This document shows positions 1-11,945 of a stretch of DNA of 64,000 bases, one piece after another (positions within the stretch are counted from its first letter, which is position 1; every line of letters starts with the position of its first letter). Below the pieces are notes generated by a model, which was not told the DNA's origin, ran no database searches, and saw only the letters and a list, made by a program, of their open reading frames with translations. The DNA is from Corynebacterium halotolerans YIM 70093 = DSM 44683 (GTDB lineage: Bacteria > Actinomycetota > Actinomycetes > Mycobacteriales > Mycobacteriaceae). The position numbers and the translations under genes were made by a program. The stretch spans positions 2,026,075 to 2,090,074 of the forward strand of contig NC_020302.1 in assembly GCF_000341345.1 (NCBI RefSeq), given 5' to 3'.

Positions 1-929
1 CCGGCGGGTTCGGCGATGATGCCCTCGTTCTGGTAGAGCTCGAGCATCTCGGTACACACGGCGCCCTCGGAGACGTCCATGATGTGCAGGCGCCCGAGGT
101 TGTGCTCGACGATCTGGAAGTTGAGCTCGCCGGTGCGCTTGACCGACGCCCCGTCAACGAACGGATCGACGGATTCGAGGGTGACGGGGCCGTCGTTGAC
201 GATGGCGGCCTGCAGGGAGGCCGCGCCGCGCGGCTCGACGCCGACGATCGCGGTGCGCGGCGCCATGTCCGCGAGGTAGCTGGTCACGCCGGAGAGCAGG
301 CCAGCGCCGCCGACGGGCACGAGGACGGTGTCCAGCGCCTTGCCCAGGGCGGTGAGCTGGGAGAGGATCTCCGCGGCGACGGTGCCCTGGCCGATGACGG
401 TGTTGCGGGCGTCGAAGGGTTCGACGACCGTGGCGCCCCGCTCGGCGGCGTCGGCCCGTGCGGCGGCGGCCGCCTCGTCGAAGTTGCTGCCGGTGACCAC
501 GAGCTCGACCATATCGCCGCCGTGGACCATGATACGGTCGCGCTTCTGCTTCGGGGTCTGGCTGGGCACGAAGATCTTGCCCTTGATGCCCATCGTGCGG
601 CAGGCGTAGGCCACCCCCTGTGCATGATTGCCCGCCGAGGCGGCGACGATGCCGGCGGCGCGCTCCTCCGCGGAGAGCTGGGAGACGGAGTAATAGGCGC
701 CGCGGATCTTGTAGGAGCGCACGTCCTGCAGATCCTCGCGCTTGAGGTAGACCTCGGTGCCGGTCTGCTGGGACAGTCGCGGGCAGTACTGCAGCGGGGT
801 GGGTGCGATCACGGCGGAAATGTGTGCCTGCGCCAGCTGAATGTCCGAGGCACGGATCGGCTCGAAGGCGGGGCGGGCAGGGTTGTCTGGGGCGACGTCG
901 ACAGCGCCACCGGCTCGTGTCTCACTCAT
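1..929 (-). CDS. ilvA: Threonine dehydratase (IlvA), C-terminus cut by window edge
   Basis: PLP-dependent deamination of L-threonine to 2-oxobutyrate, the first step of isoleucine synthesis, in the cytoplasm. About 309 residues are visible. The PLP-lysine motif SYKIRGAYY is at about residues 72-80, the SAGNHAQGVA substrate loop follows, and a glycine-rich VGGAGLLSG phosphate loop lies further on. The remaining catalytic end and any ACT-like regulatory domain lie left of base 1. The ATG at 929 is chosen because a TAGACT -10 box (938-943, minus strand) lies 8 nt upstream, so the mRNA would be nearly leaderless. It is divergent from the secreted protein at 1106. Confidence 0.93.
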   Translation of the reverse strand, partial: MSETRAGGAVDVAPDNPARPAFEPIRASDIQLAQAHISAVIAPTPLQYCPRLSQQTGTEVYLKREDLQDVRSYKIRGAYYSVSQLSAEERAAGIVAASAGNHAQGVAYACRTMGIKGKIFVPSQTPKQKRDRIMVHGGDMVELVVTGSNFDEAAAAARADAAERGATVVEPFDARNTVIGQGTVAAEILSQLTALGKALDTVLVPVGGAGLLSGVTSYLADMAPRTAIVGVEPRGAASLQAAIVNDGPVTLESVDPFVDGASVKRTGELNFQIVEHNLGRLHIMDVSEGAVCTEMLELYQNEGIIAEPA

Positions 930-1105
930 GTCGCACAAGTCTAGTCCTGTGCCCGCCGCCTCCCTGCGACGTGGGCGAGTTCACACAGTATTCACCGGTC
1001 GGACACGCGACAGTGGCGCAGAAGTCCCGTTCCCCTCACCTACCTGAGCGACTCTGTCAGACGGCCTCCAATCTGTTCACACATCTTTTTCAGGAGAACT
1101 TCATC

Positions 1106-2995
1106 GTGTCTGCCCGCCGTAGCGCCCGTTACGCCACCGCCCTCTGCGCGGCCGTCGCCACCAGCCTGACGCTGGCCGCCCCGGCCCACGCCATCGTCGT
1201 CGACGAGCCGGTCGTCGACGCCGCCCCCGGCGCCGCCATCTCCCTGACCCCGATCGGCTCGCACGACACCGGCCGGTTCGACGAATCCGCGGCCGAGATC
1301 GTGGCCCACCACCCCGGGACCCAGCAGCTGCTGGTGGTCAACGCGCTCTCGGGCAATATCGACCTGCTCGACATCTCCGACCCGGCGAACCCGGTTCCGG
1401 CGGGCGTCATCGAGTCCGGTGAGGGCAACAGCATCAACTCCGTTGCCGTGCGCCCGGACGGACTGGCCGTGGCCAACGTCGAGCCGGCGGACAAGACCGC
1501 CGAGGGATCCATGCTCTTCTTCGACGCCGGCACCGGCGAGGAGCTCGGCCGTGTCATGCTCGGCGGCGCGCTGCCGGACATGGTCGGCATCAGCGCCGAC
1601 GGCCGCTTCGCCTTCTCCGCCAACGAGGGTGAGCCGGCCGAGGACTACACCTACGACCCGGAGGGTTCGGTCTCCGTGGTCACCCTGCCCGCACCCGGCA
1701 CGGTCGAGGCCCCCACCCAGGCAGATGTCCGCGTGGCCGACTTCCGGGCCTGGAACGCCGCCGGCCCGAACACCCTGCCCGGGGACGTGCGCATCTTCGG
1801 TCAGGTCGGCGACTCCACCACTATCGCCCAGAACCTGGAGCCGGAGTACATCACCGAGGCCGACGGCAAGGCGTACGTCACCCTGCAGGAGAACAACGCC
1901 GTCGCCGTGATCGACCTGGCCGCCGCCGAGGTCGAGGACATCTGGCCGATCGGCTTCGTCGACCATCGGGATGTCCCGCTGGACGCCTCCGACCGGGACG
2001 GGGCCGTCAACATCGCCAACTGGCCGGTGCAGGGCATGCCACTGCCGGACGCCATCGGGTCCTACCAGGCGAACGGTGCGACCTACCTGGTCACGGCGAA
2101 CGAGGGCGACGCCCGCGACTGGGACGCCTACTCCGAGGAGGCCCGCATCAAGGATCTGGGGGATCCGGAGGAGGGGCTTCCGCCGATCTGCGAGGATTTC
2201 GCACAGGACGCCGGCATGAGCGTCGAGGAGCTGCAGGCCGACGAGAACCTCGGCCGGCTGAACATCACCACCTCACTGGGCCTCGGTGACGGGCGCGGCT
2301 GCTTCACCGAGCTGTACTCCTACGGTTCCCGCGGCTTCTCCATCTTCGACGTCAACGGCAACGAGGTCTTCACCTCCGGCGACGACTTCGAGCAGAAGCT
2401 GGCCGAGCTGCACGAGCGCGGTGAGCTGATCTTCAACGCCAGCCACGACGAGGCCTGGTTCGACAACCGCTCGGACAACAAGGGGCCGGAGCCGGAGGGC
2501 CTGGCCCTGGGCGAGATCGACGGCCGCACCTACGCGTTCATCGGTCTTGAGCGCATCGGCGGTATCTTCGTCTACGACATCACCGATCCGGCCGCGGCCG
2601 AGTACGTCTCCTACGTCAACAACCGCGACTTCGCGGTCAGCGCCCTCGCCGAGGAGACCGAGGAGCTGAACGCCGACTGGGCCGACGGTGGCGACTTGGG
2701 CCCGGAGGGACTGGCCTTCATCCCCGCCGCCGACTCCCCCACCGGCCGCGACCTGCTCGCCGTGGGCAACGAGGTCTCCGGTTCCACCACCATCTTCGAG
2801 ATCGAGGTCGAGGGTGACGACGGGGGTGCCGGCGCACCGGACGACGGCTCCGCGGAGGGCTCGTCCGCCGGTTCCTCCCTCGGCGTTCTCGGGGCTCTGG
2901 CCGGCCTCGCCGCGGTGGTGGGTGCCGTGTTCGCCGCGATCCCCAACGCCCTCCCCCGGCTTCAGGCGGAGCTCCAGCAGCTCCTGCGTTTCTGA
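1106..2995 (+). CDS. Secreted choice-of-anchor I family beta-propeller protein
   Basis: About 629 residues. A GTG start at 1106 fits the AGGAGA site at 1092-1097 and puts a signal peptide (SARRSARYATALCAAVATS then LAAPAHA) at the N-terminus. The ORF is open upstream to 803, but that part has no start signal. The body has propeller-like repeats with acidic loops (NEGEPAEDYTYDPEGSV, TANEGDARDWDAY) and the motif GPEPEGLALGEIDGRTYAF, which I associate with choice-of-anchor I proteins, often annotated as phosphatase-like or YncE-like. The C-terminus is a Gly/Ser/Asp-rich linker followed by a hydrophobic segment (SLGVLGALAGLAAVVGAVFA) and a short tail, consistent with anchoring to the membrane. Substrate unknown; an extracellular metal-dependent phosphoesterase or a structural propeller is possible. 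Confidence 0.8.
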   Translation: MSARRSARYATALCAAVATSLTLAAPAHAIVVDEPVVDAAPGAAISLTPIGSHDTGRFDESAAEIVAHHPGTQQLLVVNALSGNIDLLDISDPANPVPAGVIESGEGNSINSVAVRPDGLAVANVEPADKTAEGSMLFFDAGTGEELGRVMLGGALPDMVGISADGRFAFSANEGEPAEDYTYDPEGSVSVVTLPAPGTVEAPTQADVRVADFRAWNAAGPNTLPGDVRIFGQVGDSTTIAQNLEPEYITEADGKAYVTLQENNAVAVIDLAAAEVEDIWPIGFVDHRDVPLDASDRDGAVNIANWPVQGMPLPDAIGSYQANGATYLVTANEGDARDWDAYSEEARIKDLGDPEEGLPPICEDFAQDAGMSVEELQADENLGRLNITTSLGLGDGRGCFTELYSYGSRGFSIFDVNGNEVFTSGDDFEQKLAELHERGELIFNASHDEAWFDNRSDNKGPEPEGLALGEIDGRTYAFIGLERIGGIFVYDITDPAAAEYVSYVNNRDFAVSALAEETEELNADWADGGDLGPEGLAFIPAADSPTGRDLLAVGNEVSGSTTIFEIEVEGDDGGAGAPDDGSAEGSSAGSSLGVLGALAGLAAVVGAVFAAIPNALPRLQAELQQLLRF

Positions 2996-3065
2996 CCGGC
3001 GCCCCTGGAAGGGGTTGGCCTGCTAGATTCAGTACCGAACTTTTCGCCACACAAGGAGTAAGCCT

Positions 3066-3575
3066 GTGAATCGTCGTCGCATCTCTGTCGCGCTGGTCGC
3101 GGTCACCGCCTCCGCGCTGGCCCTGGTGACCCCGGCACAGGCCCAGGACCCGACCCCCACCCCGGTCCCGGGCCAGCAGGAGAGCCCCGTGCCGGAGCCC
3201 CCGGACGAGGAGCCGACCGAACCGGCCCCGACCGCTCCGACCGACGCGGACGAGGCACCGGCGGAGAACGAGGGTTCCTCCTTCATGGGACCCGATGAGC
3301 TCCTCCGCTCGATCCTGGGTGGGCACGGCAGTTCCGGTGCACCGGAGGACCGGGAGCCGGACAACGGCGAGGACGAGGACGACGACGAGATCGAGCTGCC
3401 CGAGTGGGCCGCCTCAGCCGAGACACCGCTGACCATCCTCGGCATGGTTCTCTCGGTCGGTGCCGCGGTCGCCCAGGCGGCCGTTGTCCTCCTCCCGCTC
3501 ATGCCGGGCGGCGTGGACATGCTGCGCGACACCCTCCGGGACTTCGGTATCCCCCTCCCCTCGGACAACGCCTGA
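3066..3575 (+). CDS. Small secreted Pro/Glu-rich hypothetical protein
   Basis: 169 residues, not recognised. GTG start 7-8 nt after an AAGGAG ribosome binding site. A signal peptide covers about residues 1-27 (VALVAVTASALALVTPAQA). A proline/glutamate/threonine-rich low-complexity stretch (about 28-65) and an acidic linker (EDEDDDEIELPEW) follow. The C-terminal third is hydrophobic (LTILGMVLSVGAAVAQAAVV), so the protein may stay membrane-tethered. It follows the choice-of-anchor gene by 70 nt and shares the C-terminal hydrophobic design with it, so the two may act together at the envelope. A strong terminator follows. Confidence 0.7.
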   Translation: MNRRRISVALVAVTASALALVTPAQAQDPTPTPVPGQQESPVPEPPDEEPTEPAPTAPTDADEAPAENEGSSFMGPDELLRSILGGHGSSGAPEDREPDNGEDEDDDEIELPEWAASAETPLTILGMVLSVGAAVAQAAVVLLPLMPGGVDMLRDTLRDFGIPLPSDNA

Positions 3576-3600
3576 TCCCGTCTCCCCCGGAGACACCGAA

Positions 3601-3637
3601 CGGGGCGCGCGGTCTGTGACCGCGGGCCCCGCTTTTT
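3601..3637 (+). terminator. Rho-independent terminator after the secreted-protein pair
   Basis: A 14-bp stem with one mismatch (CGGGGCGCGCGGTC / GACCGCGGGCCCCG), a 3-nt loop and a run of T at 3633-3637, placed 25 nt after the stop at 3575. Confidence 0.85.
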
Positions 3638-3655
3638 CGCGGTGACGCCCCCATC

Positions 3656-3694
3656 CGCTTGCCGACGCCCGCCCCACGCGGGCGTCGGCAAGCG
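3656..3694 (-). terminator. Perfect 17-bp hairpin between convergent genes
   Basis: CGCTTGCCGACGCCCGC pairs without mismatch to its inverse at 3678-3694 across a 5-nt loop. It ends 5 nt beyond the stop codon of the minus-strand methionine-synthase-like gene. It has no U-tract on either strand, so it is probably a hairpin-type terminator or 3'-end stabiliser. Part of the arm recurs elsewhere in the window (see findings). Confidence 0.65.
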
Positions 3695-3699
3695 TCCGG

Positions 3700-4905
3700 T
3701 TAGAACAGCTCGGCGGAGGCGATGCGCGCGCCCTCGACGAGGGACTCGAGCTTCGCCCAGGCGATCTGGTGGTGCAGGCGGCCACCCAGGCCGCAGTCGG
3801 TGGAGGCGACGACGTTCTCCGGTCCGACGACCTCGGCGAACTTCAGGATGCGGTCGGCGACCAGGCGCGGGTGCTCGACGGCGTTGGTGTTGTGGGAGAC
3901 CACGCCCGGGTAGATGAGGGAACCCTCGGGCAGCTGGTGATCCTGCCAGACCCGCCACTCGTGGGCGTGGCGCGGGGAGGAACCCTCGAAGGAGAAGCCG
4001 CCGACCTCGGCGCGCAGGATCTCCTCGATGATGTCGCCGAAGGGCACGTCGGTGACGTGGGGGCCGTGCCAGGAGCCCCAGCAGATGTGCAGGCGGGTCT
4101 GCTCCTTGGGCAGTCCCTGCAGGGCGTCGTTGATGGCGTCGATGCGCAGGCGCAGCCAGGCGCGGTAATCCTCGATCGAGGGCTCGGGGTTGATCTGGTC
4201 CCAGGACTCCGCGAGATCCGGGGCGTCGAGCTGGACGGTCAGGCCGGCGTCGGTGATGGCCTTGTACTCCTGCGACATGGCGGCCGCGCAGGCCTGCACG
4301 ACCTCTTCGTCGGTCTCGTAGTACTCGTTCTTCAGGCGGGCGGCGGATCCCGGGGACAGGGCCGCGACGAAGGCGTCCTTGGCGCCGGCCTTGTCCATGG
4401 CCTGACGCAGCAGCTGGGCGTCGGTCTCGACCTCCTGCTGGCCGATGTAGGTGATCGGGCCGGTGAACTTCGGGTTGCCCACCTTGGCGCGGCCGGTGAA
4501 GATGCCGGACTCCGGATCCTCGTAGGCCTCGCTGAACAGGGCGCGGTCGCGGCGGTCGGCGAAGGAGGTCAGCTTGATGTTGCCCGGCTCCGAACGCACG
4601 ACGTCCTGGGCCGCCCACCGGTCCTCGTCGGTCATGGTCAGACCGCCCAGGCGGGTGAAAGAGTAGTTCCACCACGCACCGTAGTCGACCGCACCGGAGG
4701 TGATGTGGCCGTACTCGCCCTCGTTGATGATGTCGATGCCCAGGTCGACCTGACGCTGGACGACCTCATCGACGGACTTCTGCAGGATCTCGAAGAACTG
4801 CTCGTCGGCGAGCTCACCGTTGGAGCGCTTGAGGTTGGCCTCGAGCAGCTCCGGCGTGCGCGGCAGCGAGCCGACGTGGGTGGTGCGGATGTGGTTGACG
4901 GACAT
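3700..4905 (-). CDS. MetE C-domain-like methyltransferase (UROD/MetE fold), McbR-controlled
   Basis: 401 residues, half the length of canonical MetE, so it corresponds to the catalytic C-terminal barrel only (YxjG/YxjH and archaeal core-methionine-synthase type). TTHVGSLPR at the N-terminus, HICWGSWHGPH (about 260-270) and ASTDCGLGG near the C-terminus supply the His-Cys...Cys zinc ligands that bind the thiol acceptor. Probable role: methyl or alkyl transfer to homocysteine or a related thiol. The ATG at 4905 follows a GGAG site. Upstream is a perfect McbR box, as expected of a gene in sulfur amino acid metabolism. It is a tandem paralog of 5285-6499. An epoxyalkane:CoM-transferase-like role is a less likely alternative. 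Confidence 0.8.
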   Translation of the reverse strand: MSVNHIRTTHVGSLPRTPELLEANLKRSNGELADEQFFEILQKSVDEVVQRQVDLGIDIINEGEYGHITSGAVDYGAWWNYSFTRLGGLTMTDEDRWAAQDVVRSEPGNIKLTSFADRRDRALFSEAYEDPESGIFTGRAKVGNPKFTGPITYIGQQEVETDAQLLRQAMDKAGAKDAFVAALSPGSAARLKNEYYETDEEVVQACAAAMSQEYKAITDAGLTVQLDAPDLAESWDQINPEPSIEDYRAWLRLRIDAINDALQGLPKEQTRLHICWGSWHGPHVTDVPFGDIIEEILRAEVGGFSFEGSSPRHAHEWRVWQDHQLPEGSLIYPGVVSHNTNAVEHPRLVADRILKFAEVVGPENVVASTDCGLGGRLHHQIAWAKLESLVEGARIASAELF

Positions 4906-4925
4906 GCGTACTCCAATACGAGAAA

Positions 4926-4941
4926 TAGACTGTGCGGTCTA
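4926..4941 (-). promoter_or_regulatory. McbR operator
   Basis: TAGAC-TGTGCG-GTCTA is a perfect match to the inverted repeat TAGAC-N6-GTCTA bound by McbR, the repressor of methionine and cysteine genes in C. glutamicum. It overlaps the promoter region (minus-strand TACTAT/TATAGA -10 candidates at about 4937-4946) and lies 20 nt from the start codon. Occupancy should block transcription when S-adenosylhomocysteine is low. Confidence 0.85.
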
Positions 4942-5284
4942 TAGTAGCGTACCGCTTCTGTCCGGTTGAATGCGACGCGAATTAGATTCGGATGCCGGTG
5001 CCCCTGTGATGAGCGCCAACTCCGGTGTCTCCGAGTGGATGAGCCCGCAACCGGAGTGTTCTTCCGTCCCCCGGTGCACCCGGCACCGGCGGGAATGTCG
5101 GGCGAGCCGAAGACGACCACTCCCCCACGTTCCGCCCGCCACCCCCGGGACAGGGGCCCGGGTCCTCATCACCGCACGCCTCCGTCAACCCGGGCGCACG
5201 ATCCGGGCGTGGTCGGCCCAAAGGCCTCACGGAGCTGCGGGCCGCTCACGGCCCTGCGCGGTGACCACGAGTGACCGGCACGGC
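4942..5284. other. Intergenic region without a supported gene
   Basis: 343 bases between the tandem paralogs. No ORF here has a plausible composition or ribosome binding site. An 8-bp inverted repeat (ACTCCGGT at 5019-5026, ACCGGAGT at 5050-5057, 23-nt loop) is the only structure seen. Its function is unknown. Confidence 0.5.
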
Positions 5285-6499
5285 CTAGAAGAGTTCTTCG
5301 GACGCCAGCTTCGCGCCCGCGACCAGGTTCCCCAGCTTGGCCCAGGCAATGTCGCGGTGGATGCGGCCGCCCAGACCACAGTCCGCGGAGGCGACGACGT
5401 TCTCCGGGCCGACGAGGTCGGCGAAGCGGATGATGCGGTCCGCGATCAGGCGTGGGTGCTCGAGGGCGTTGGTGTTGTGGGAGATGACACCCGGGTAGAG
5501 CTTGAGCCCCTCCGGCAGCTCCCGGTTCTGCCAGATACGCCACTCGTGCGCGTGGCGCGGGCCGGCCGACTCGAAGGACAGGCCACCGACCTTGGCCTCC
5601 AGGATGACATCGACGATGTCGGCGAAGGGGATGTCGGTGGAGTGCGGGCCGTGCCAGGAACCCCAGCACACGTGCAGCAGGGTCTGCTCGCGCGGCAGTC
5701 CTTCGATGGCGGTGTTGATCGCCTCGATGCGCACCCTGAGGAATTCGAGGTAGTCGTCGAGCCTGGGTTCCGGATTGATCTGGTCCCAGCTCTCGGCCAG
5801 GTCCGGGGCGTCGAGCTGGACGGTGAAACCGGCGTCGGTGATGGCCTTGTATTCCTGGCCCATCGGCTTGGCGGCGGCCAGCACCGCGGCGTCCTGATCC
5901 TCGTAGTACTCGTTGGTCAGGCGCACGGCCGACCCCGGGGACACGGCGGCGAGGAAACCGGCGTTGTCCGAACCGGCGGCGTCGAGACCGGCGCGCAGCA
6001 GGGCGGTGTCGCGGGCGACCTCCTCACCACCGATGTACTCGACCGGACCGGTGACGGCCGGGAACTCCGTGACGTCGCCCTCCTCCTTGTTGAAGTTCTC
6101 GCCGGCGTCGGACTCGGCGTAAACGGCCGGGAAGGCCTGGAAATCGCGGCGCTCCATGAACTCGTCGAGCACGACCTTGTCGGTCGGCTGCTTGGCCAGG
6201 GCGGCGGCGTGGCGCTCGGAGTCGATGACCTCGAGTCCGGACAGGCGGGTGAAGACGTAGGACCACCAGGCACCGTAGTCGATCTCGGCGTTCATGAGGT
6301 GGCCGTACTCGCCCTCATTGACGACGTCGATGCCGATCTCCAGCTGCTTGGCGACGACCCTTTTGGCGGATTCCTCAAGCACGCGGGCGAACTCGGCGTC
6401 GTCGATCTGGCCCTTGGCACGCCTGTTGTTCGCCTCAATGAGTTCCTTCGGGCGCGGCAGCGAGCCGACGTGGGTGGTGAGGATGCGGTCTGCAGACAT
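5285..6499 (-). CDS. Second MetE C-domain-like methyltransferase
   Basis: 404 residues, collinear with the 3700-4905 protein: TTHVGSLPRPKELIEANN at the N-terminus, LDAPDLAESWDQINPEPRLDD mid-protein, LLHVCWGSWHGPH and ASADCGLGGR as zinc-ligand regions. Same UROD/MetE-like fold and probably the same chemistry on a different substrate or under different control. ATG start after a GAAAGGGG site. No TAGAC-N6-GTCTA box is present upstream. Instead the leader holds short inverted repeats, including GATG-TTT-CATC at about 6527-6537. Transcription probably starts in the gap after dnaE. The gap to the downstream paralog is large enough for that gene to have its own promoter. Confidence 0.8.
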   Translation of the reverse strand: MSADRILTTHVGSLPRPKELIEANNRRAKGQIDDAEFARVLEESAKRVVAKQLEIGIDVVNEGEYGHLMNAEIDYGAWWSYVFTRLSGLEVIDSERHAAALAKQPTDKVVLDEFMERRDFQAFPAVYAESDAGENFNKEEGDVTEFPAVTGPVEYIGGEEVARDTALLRAGLDAAGSDNAGFLAAVSPGSAVRLTNEYYEDQDAAVLAAAKPMGQEYKAITDAGFTVQLDAPDLAESWDQINPEPRLDDYLEFLRVRIEAINTAIEGLPREQTLLHVCWGSWHGPHSTDIPFADIVDVILEAKVGGLSFESAGPRHAHEWRIWQNRELPEGLKLYPGVISHNTNALEHPRLIADRIIRFADLVGPENVVASADCGLGGRIHRDIAWAKLGNLVAGAKLASEELF

Positions 6500-6641
6500 G
6501 AAAAAATGCCCCTTTCTGGATCAGCGGATGAAACATCTGATAGCCAGACCGGGGCTCCGGGTTTATTGGCTGTGTGACCAAGATAGCCACTCAGCGCCCG
6601 GCCGTGCGAGTAACGCACAGAATTTTATTCAGGTCGGGCCG

Positions 6642-10202
<3,561 letters not shown>

Positions 10203-10209
10203 GACCGTC

Positions 10210-10315
10210 AGTCTAGTCGGCGAATTACACGTACGAAATACGCCTGATCGTTCCTGCTGAGAATGCTTGCCGACGCCACCGCGACGGCACCGCCGGCAGG
10301 TGGTGGGGGTAGGGT
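10210..10315. promoter_or_regulatory. Divergent leaderless promoters of dnaE and rarD
   Basis: Minus-strand TAGACT at 10210-10215 serves dnaE, with 7 nt to its ATG. Plus-strand TAGGGT at 10310-10315 serves rarD, with 7 nt to its ATG. No ribosome binding site precedes either start. -35 elements are not obvious, as is common in corynebacteria. Confidence 0.65.
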
Positions 10316-10322
10316 GACGCGC

Positions 10323-11252
10323 ATGATCTACGGTGTCGCGGCGTATCTGCTCTGGGGGCTCATGCCGGCCTTCTTCCCCCTCCTTCTCCCGGCCGGCCCC
10401 CTGGAGATTCTCGCCCACCGCATCGTCTGGGCCGGCGTCATCATGGCCGTGTTCGTCACGGTGCGCCGCGGCTGGGGTGAGTTGCGGCAGGCCTCCGTGC
10501 GCACCTGGGCGCGCATGGGACTGGCCGGGTTGCTGATCGCCGGGAACTGGCTGATCTACATCATCGCCGTCAACTCGGGGCACGTCTCCGAGGCCGCGCT
10601 CGGCTACTTCATTAACCCGCTGGTCAGCGTCATCTTCGGCGTGATCTTCCTCCGCGAACGGCTGCGCCGCGTCCAGCTGGTCGCGGTGCTGATCGCCGCC
10701 GTCGGAGTGCTGCAGCTGACCTTCCTGACCGGCACTCCCCCGGTGCTCGCCCTGTCCCTGGCGCTGACCTTCGGCCTCTACGGGCTGATCAAGAAGCGGG
10801 TGGACGTCTCCGCCGCCGGATCGCTGACCGCCGAGACCCTGCTGCTGGCGCCCTTCGCCCTGGGGTACGTGGTCTACCTGGAGGTCACCGGCACGGGCAC
10901 CATGACCAGCGAGGGGCCGGGGCACCTGGCGCTGCTGGTGTCCGCGGGTCTGGTGACCGCCGTGCCGCTGCTCCTGTTCGGAATGGGCGCGAAGCTGATC
11001 CCGCTGTCCACCATCGGGATGCTGCAGTACCTGACCCCGACCATGCAGATGCTCTGGGCGCTGTTCGTGGTCAACGAGCAGCTCGAGCCCGCCCGGTGGA
11101 TCGGCTTCATCATCATCTGGATCGCGGTGGCCGTCTACCTGATGGAGCTGCTGCACCAGCGGCGGCAGAGAGAGCGGCCGGGGGATCCCGCCACCGTTGT
11201 CGACGCCGCCCCTTCCGACTCTGCCGGCACCGAGGCTGACATCCGGAGCTGA
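10323..11252 (+). CDS. rarD: RarD-type EamA (DMT superfamily) transporter
   Basis: 309 residues with about ten hydrophobic helices. The N-terminal [21 protein letters not shown] and the second EamA repeat ending [21 protein letters not shown] are characteristic of RarD. Inner-membrane drug/metabolite exporter of unknown substrate. The ATG at 10323 is preferred over upstream starts (10263, GTG 10314) because TAGGGT lies 7 nt upstream and the family begins MIYG. The C-terminus ends in a charged tail (QRRQRERPG). Confidence 0.85.
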   Translation: MIYGVAAYLLWGLMPAFFPLLLPAGPLEILAHRIVWAGVIMAVFVTVRRGWGELRQASVRTWARMGLAGLLIAGNWLIYIIAVNSGHVSEAALGYFINPLVSVIFGVIFLRERLRRVQLVAVLIAAVGVLQLTFLTGTPPVLALSLALTFGLYGLIKKRVDVSAAGSLTAETLLLAPFALGYVVYLEVTGTGTMTSEGPGHLALLVSAGLVTAVPLLLFGMGAKLIPLSTIGMLQYLTPTMQMLWALFVVNEQLEPARWIGFIIIWIAVAVYLMELLHQRRQRERPGDPATVVDAAPSDSAGTEADIRS

Positions 11253-11270
11253 ACGGGTTCTCTCCCGCCC

Positions 11271-11404
11271 CTCACCGAGATCACCTGCCCGAAAGGACTT
11301 CACCGAGATCGGGGACTGATCTCGGTGAGGAGGCCCCCGCGAGACCGAGAGCGGGTGCTGCTCTCGGCTAAGCGGTCTCGGTCCGGCGATCTCGGTGAGG
11401 AGGC
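11271..11404. repeat. Cluster of hairpins and a 17-bp direct repeat
   Basis: The 17-mer GATCTCGGTGAGGAGGC occurs at 11318-11334 and 11388-11404. Its core in inverse orientation (CTCACCGAGATC) is at 11271-11282, and TCACCGAGATC at 11300-11310 forms an 11-bp perfect hairpin with 11318-11328. A second hairpin (CCGAGAGC 11345-11352 / GCTCTCGG 11360-11367) lies between them. The cluster sits at the decayed 3' end of the nucleotidyltransferase pseudogene and may also terminate rarD. Confidence 0.75.
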
Positions 11405-11918
11405 GGCCGGCCGCGGCGCGGACTCGGTGATCGGCCGCGCGCCGGATCAGCATCTCCAGCTCGGCGGCCACGTCCTCGGGCACGAGGACCCGGGCGAGCG
11501 TCACCAGTGTGTTGCGTTCATCCCCGTCGACGCCCGCCAGCAGCTGCGGGACCGACTCCAGCATCGCTAGTACCGGGGCGGCGGGAGCGATTCCGTCAGT
11601 GATCCGCGAGAGCCGACGCGATCAACACGGTGACGTCGGGATCGGTCTCAGGTCCGGGCAGCTCACCGTCGAGGAGCCCGGTACGGAGCCATTCCCCGAA
11701 CTGGAAGTCACGCGTGCGCGGCGGCCCTCCGCCCCGGATCTCGTCGGCGAGCACCACCGTGAGGCCCACCGGTCGACGGTCCACCACCTTGGGGAATTGT
11801 TCGGCATGGTCTCGCCACCCCGGCAGACCGAAGCGGAACCGTACAGATACATGCCGACCACCTCCCCCGGATCAGCCCGGTCCAGGTGGTCCAGCAGCCT
11901 GGCGAGGAGCTCATCCAT
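11390..11918 (-). pseudogene. Decayed aminoglycoside nucleotidyltransferase (AadA/ANT-like, DUF4111)
   Basis: Three frames read in order give one degraded protein. From 11918: DELLARLLDHLDRADPGEVVGMYLYGSA, the start of the nucleotidyltransferase fold. From about 11790 in another frame: RRPVGLTVVLADEIRGGG, then FQFGEWLRTGLLDGELPG, then [15 protein letters not shown], ending at a TGA. From about 11595 in a third frame: [15 protein letters not shown], then [14 protein letters not shown] and [13 protein letters not shown]. The residues between YGSA and RRPVGLTV, where the DxD metal-binding pair should lie, are missing, so the gene cannot be active. A 4-nt insertion near 11598 and a further internal deletion after LARVL are apparent. 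Family assignment is by recall of AadA motifs (FGEW, GDERN, LTLSRI, PKDVAA). Confidence 0.8.
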
Positions 11919-11945
11919 CGGGTCCTTCTCACGATCCCGGTCCCG

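Noticed and set aside
10203..11564. N-terminal extension of dnaE
   Set aside because: The frame happens to stay open through rarD and into the pseudogene; a leaderless promoter fixes the start at 10202.
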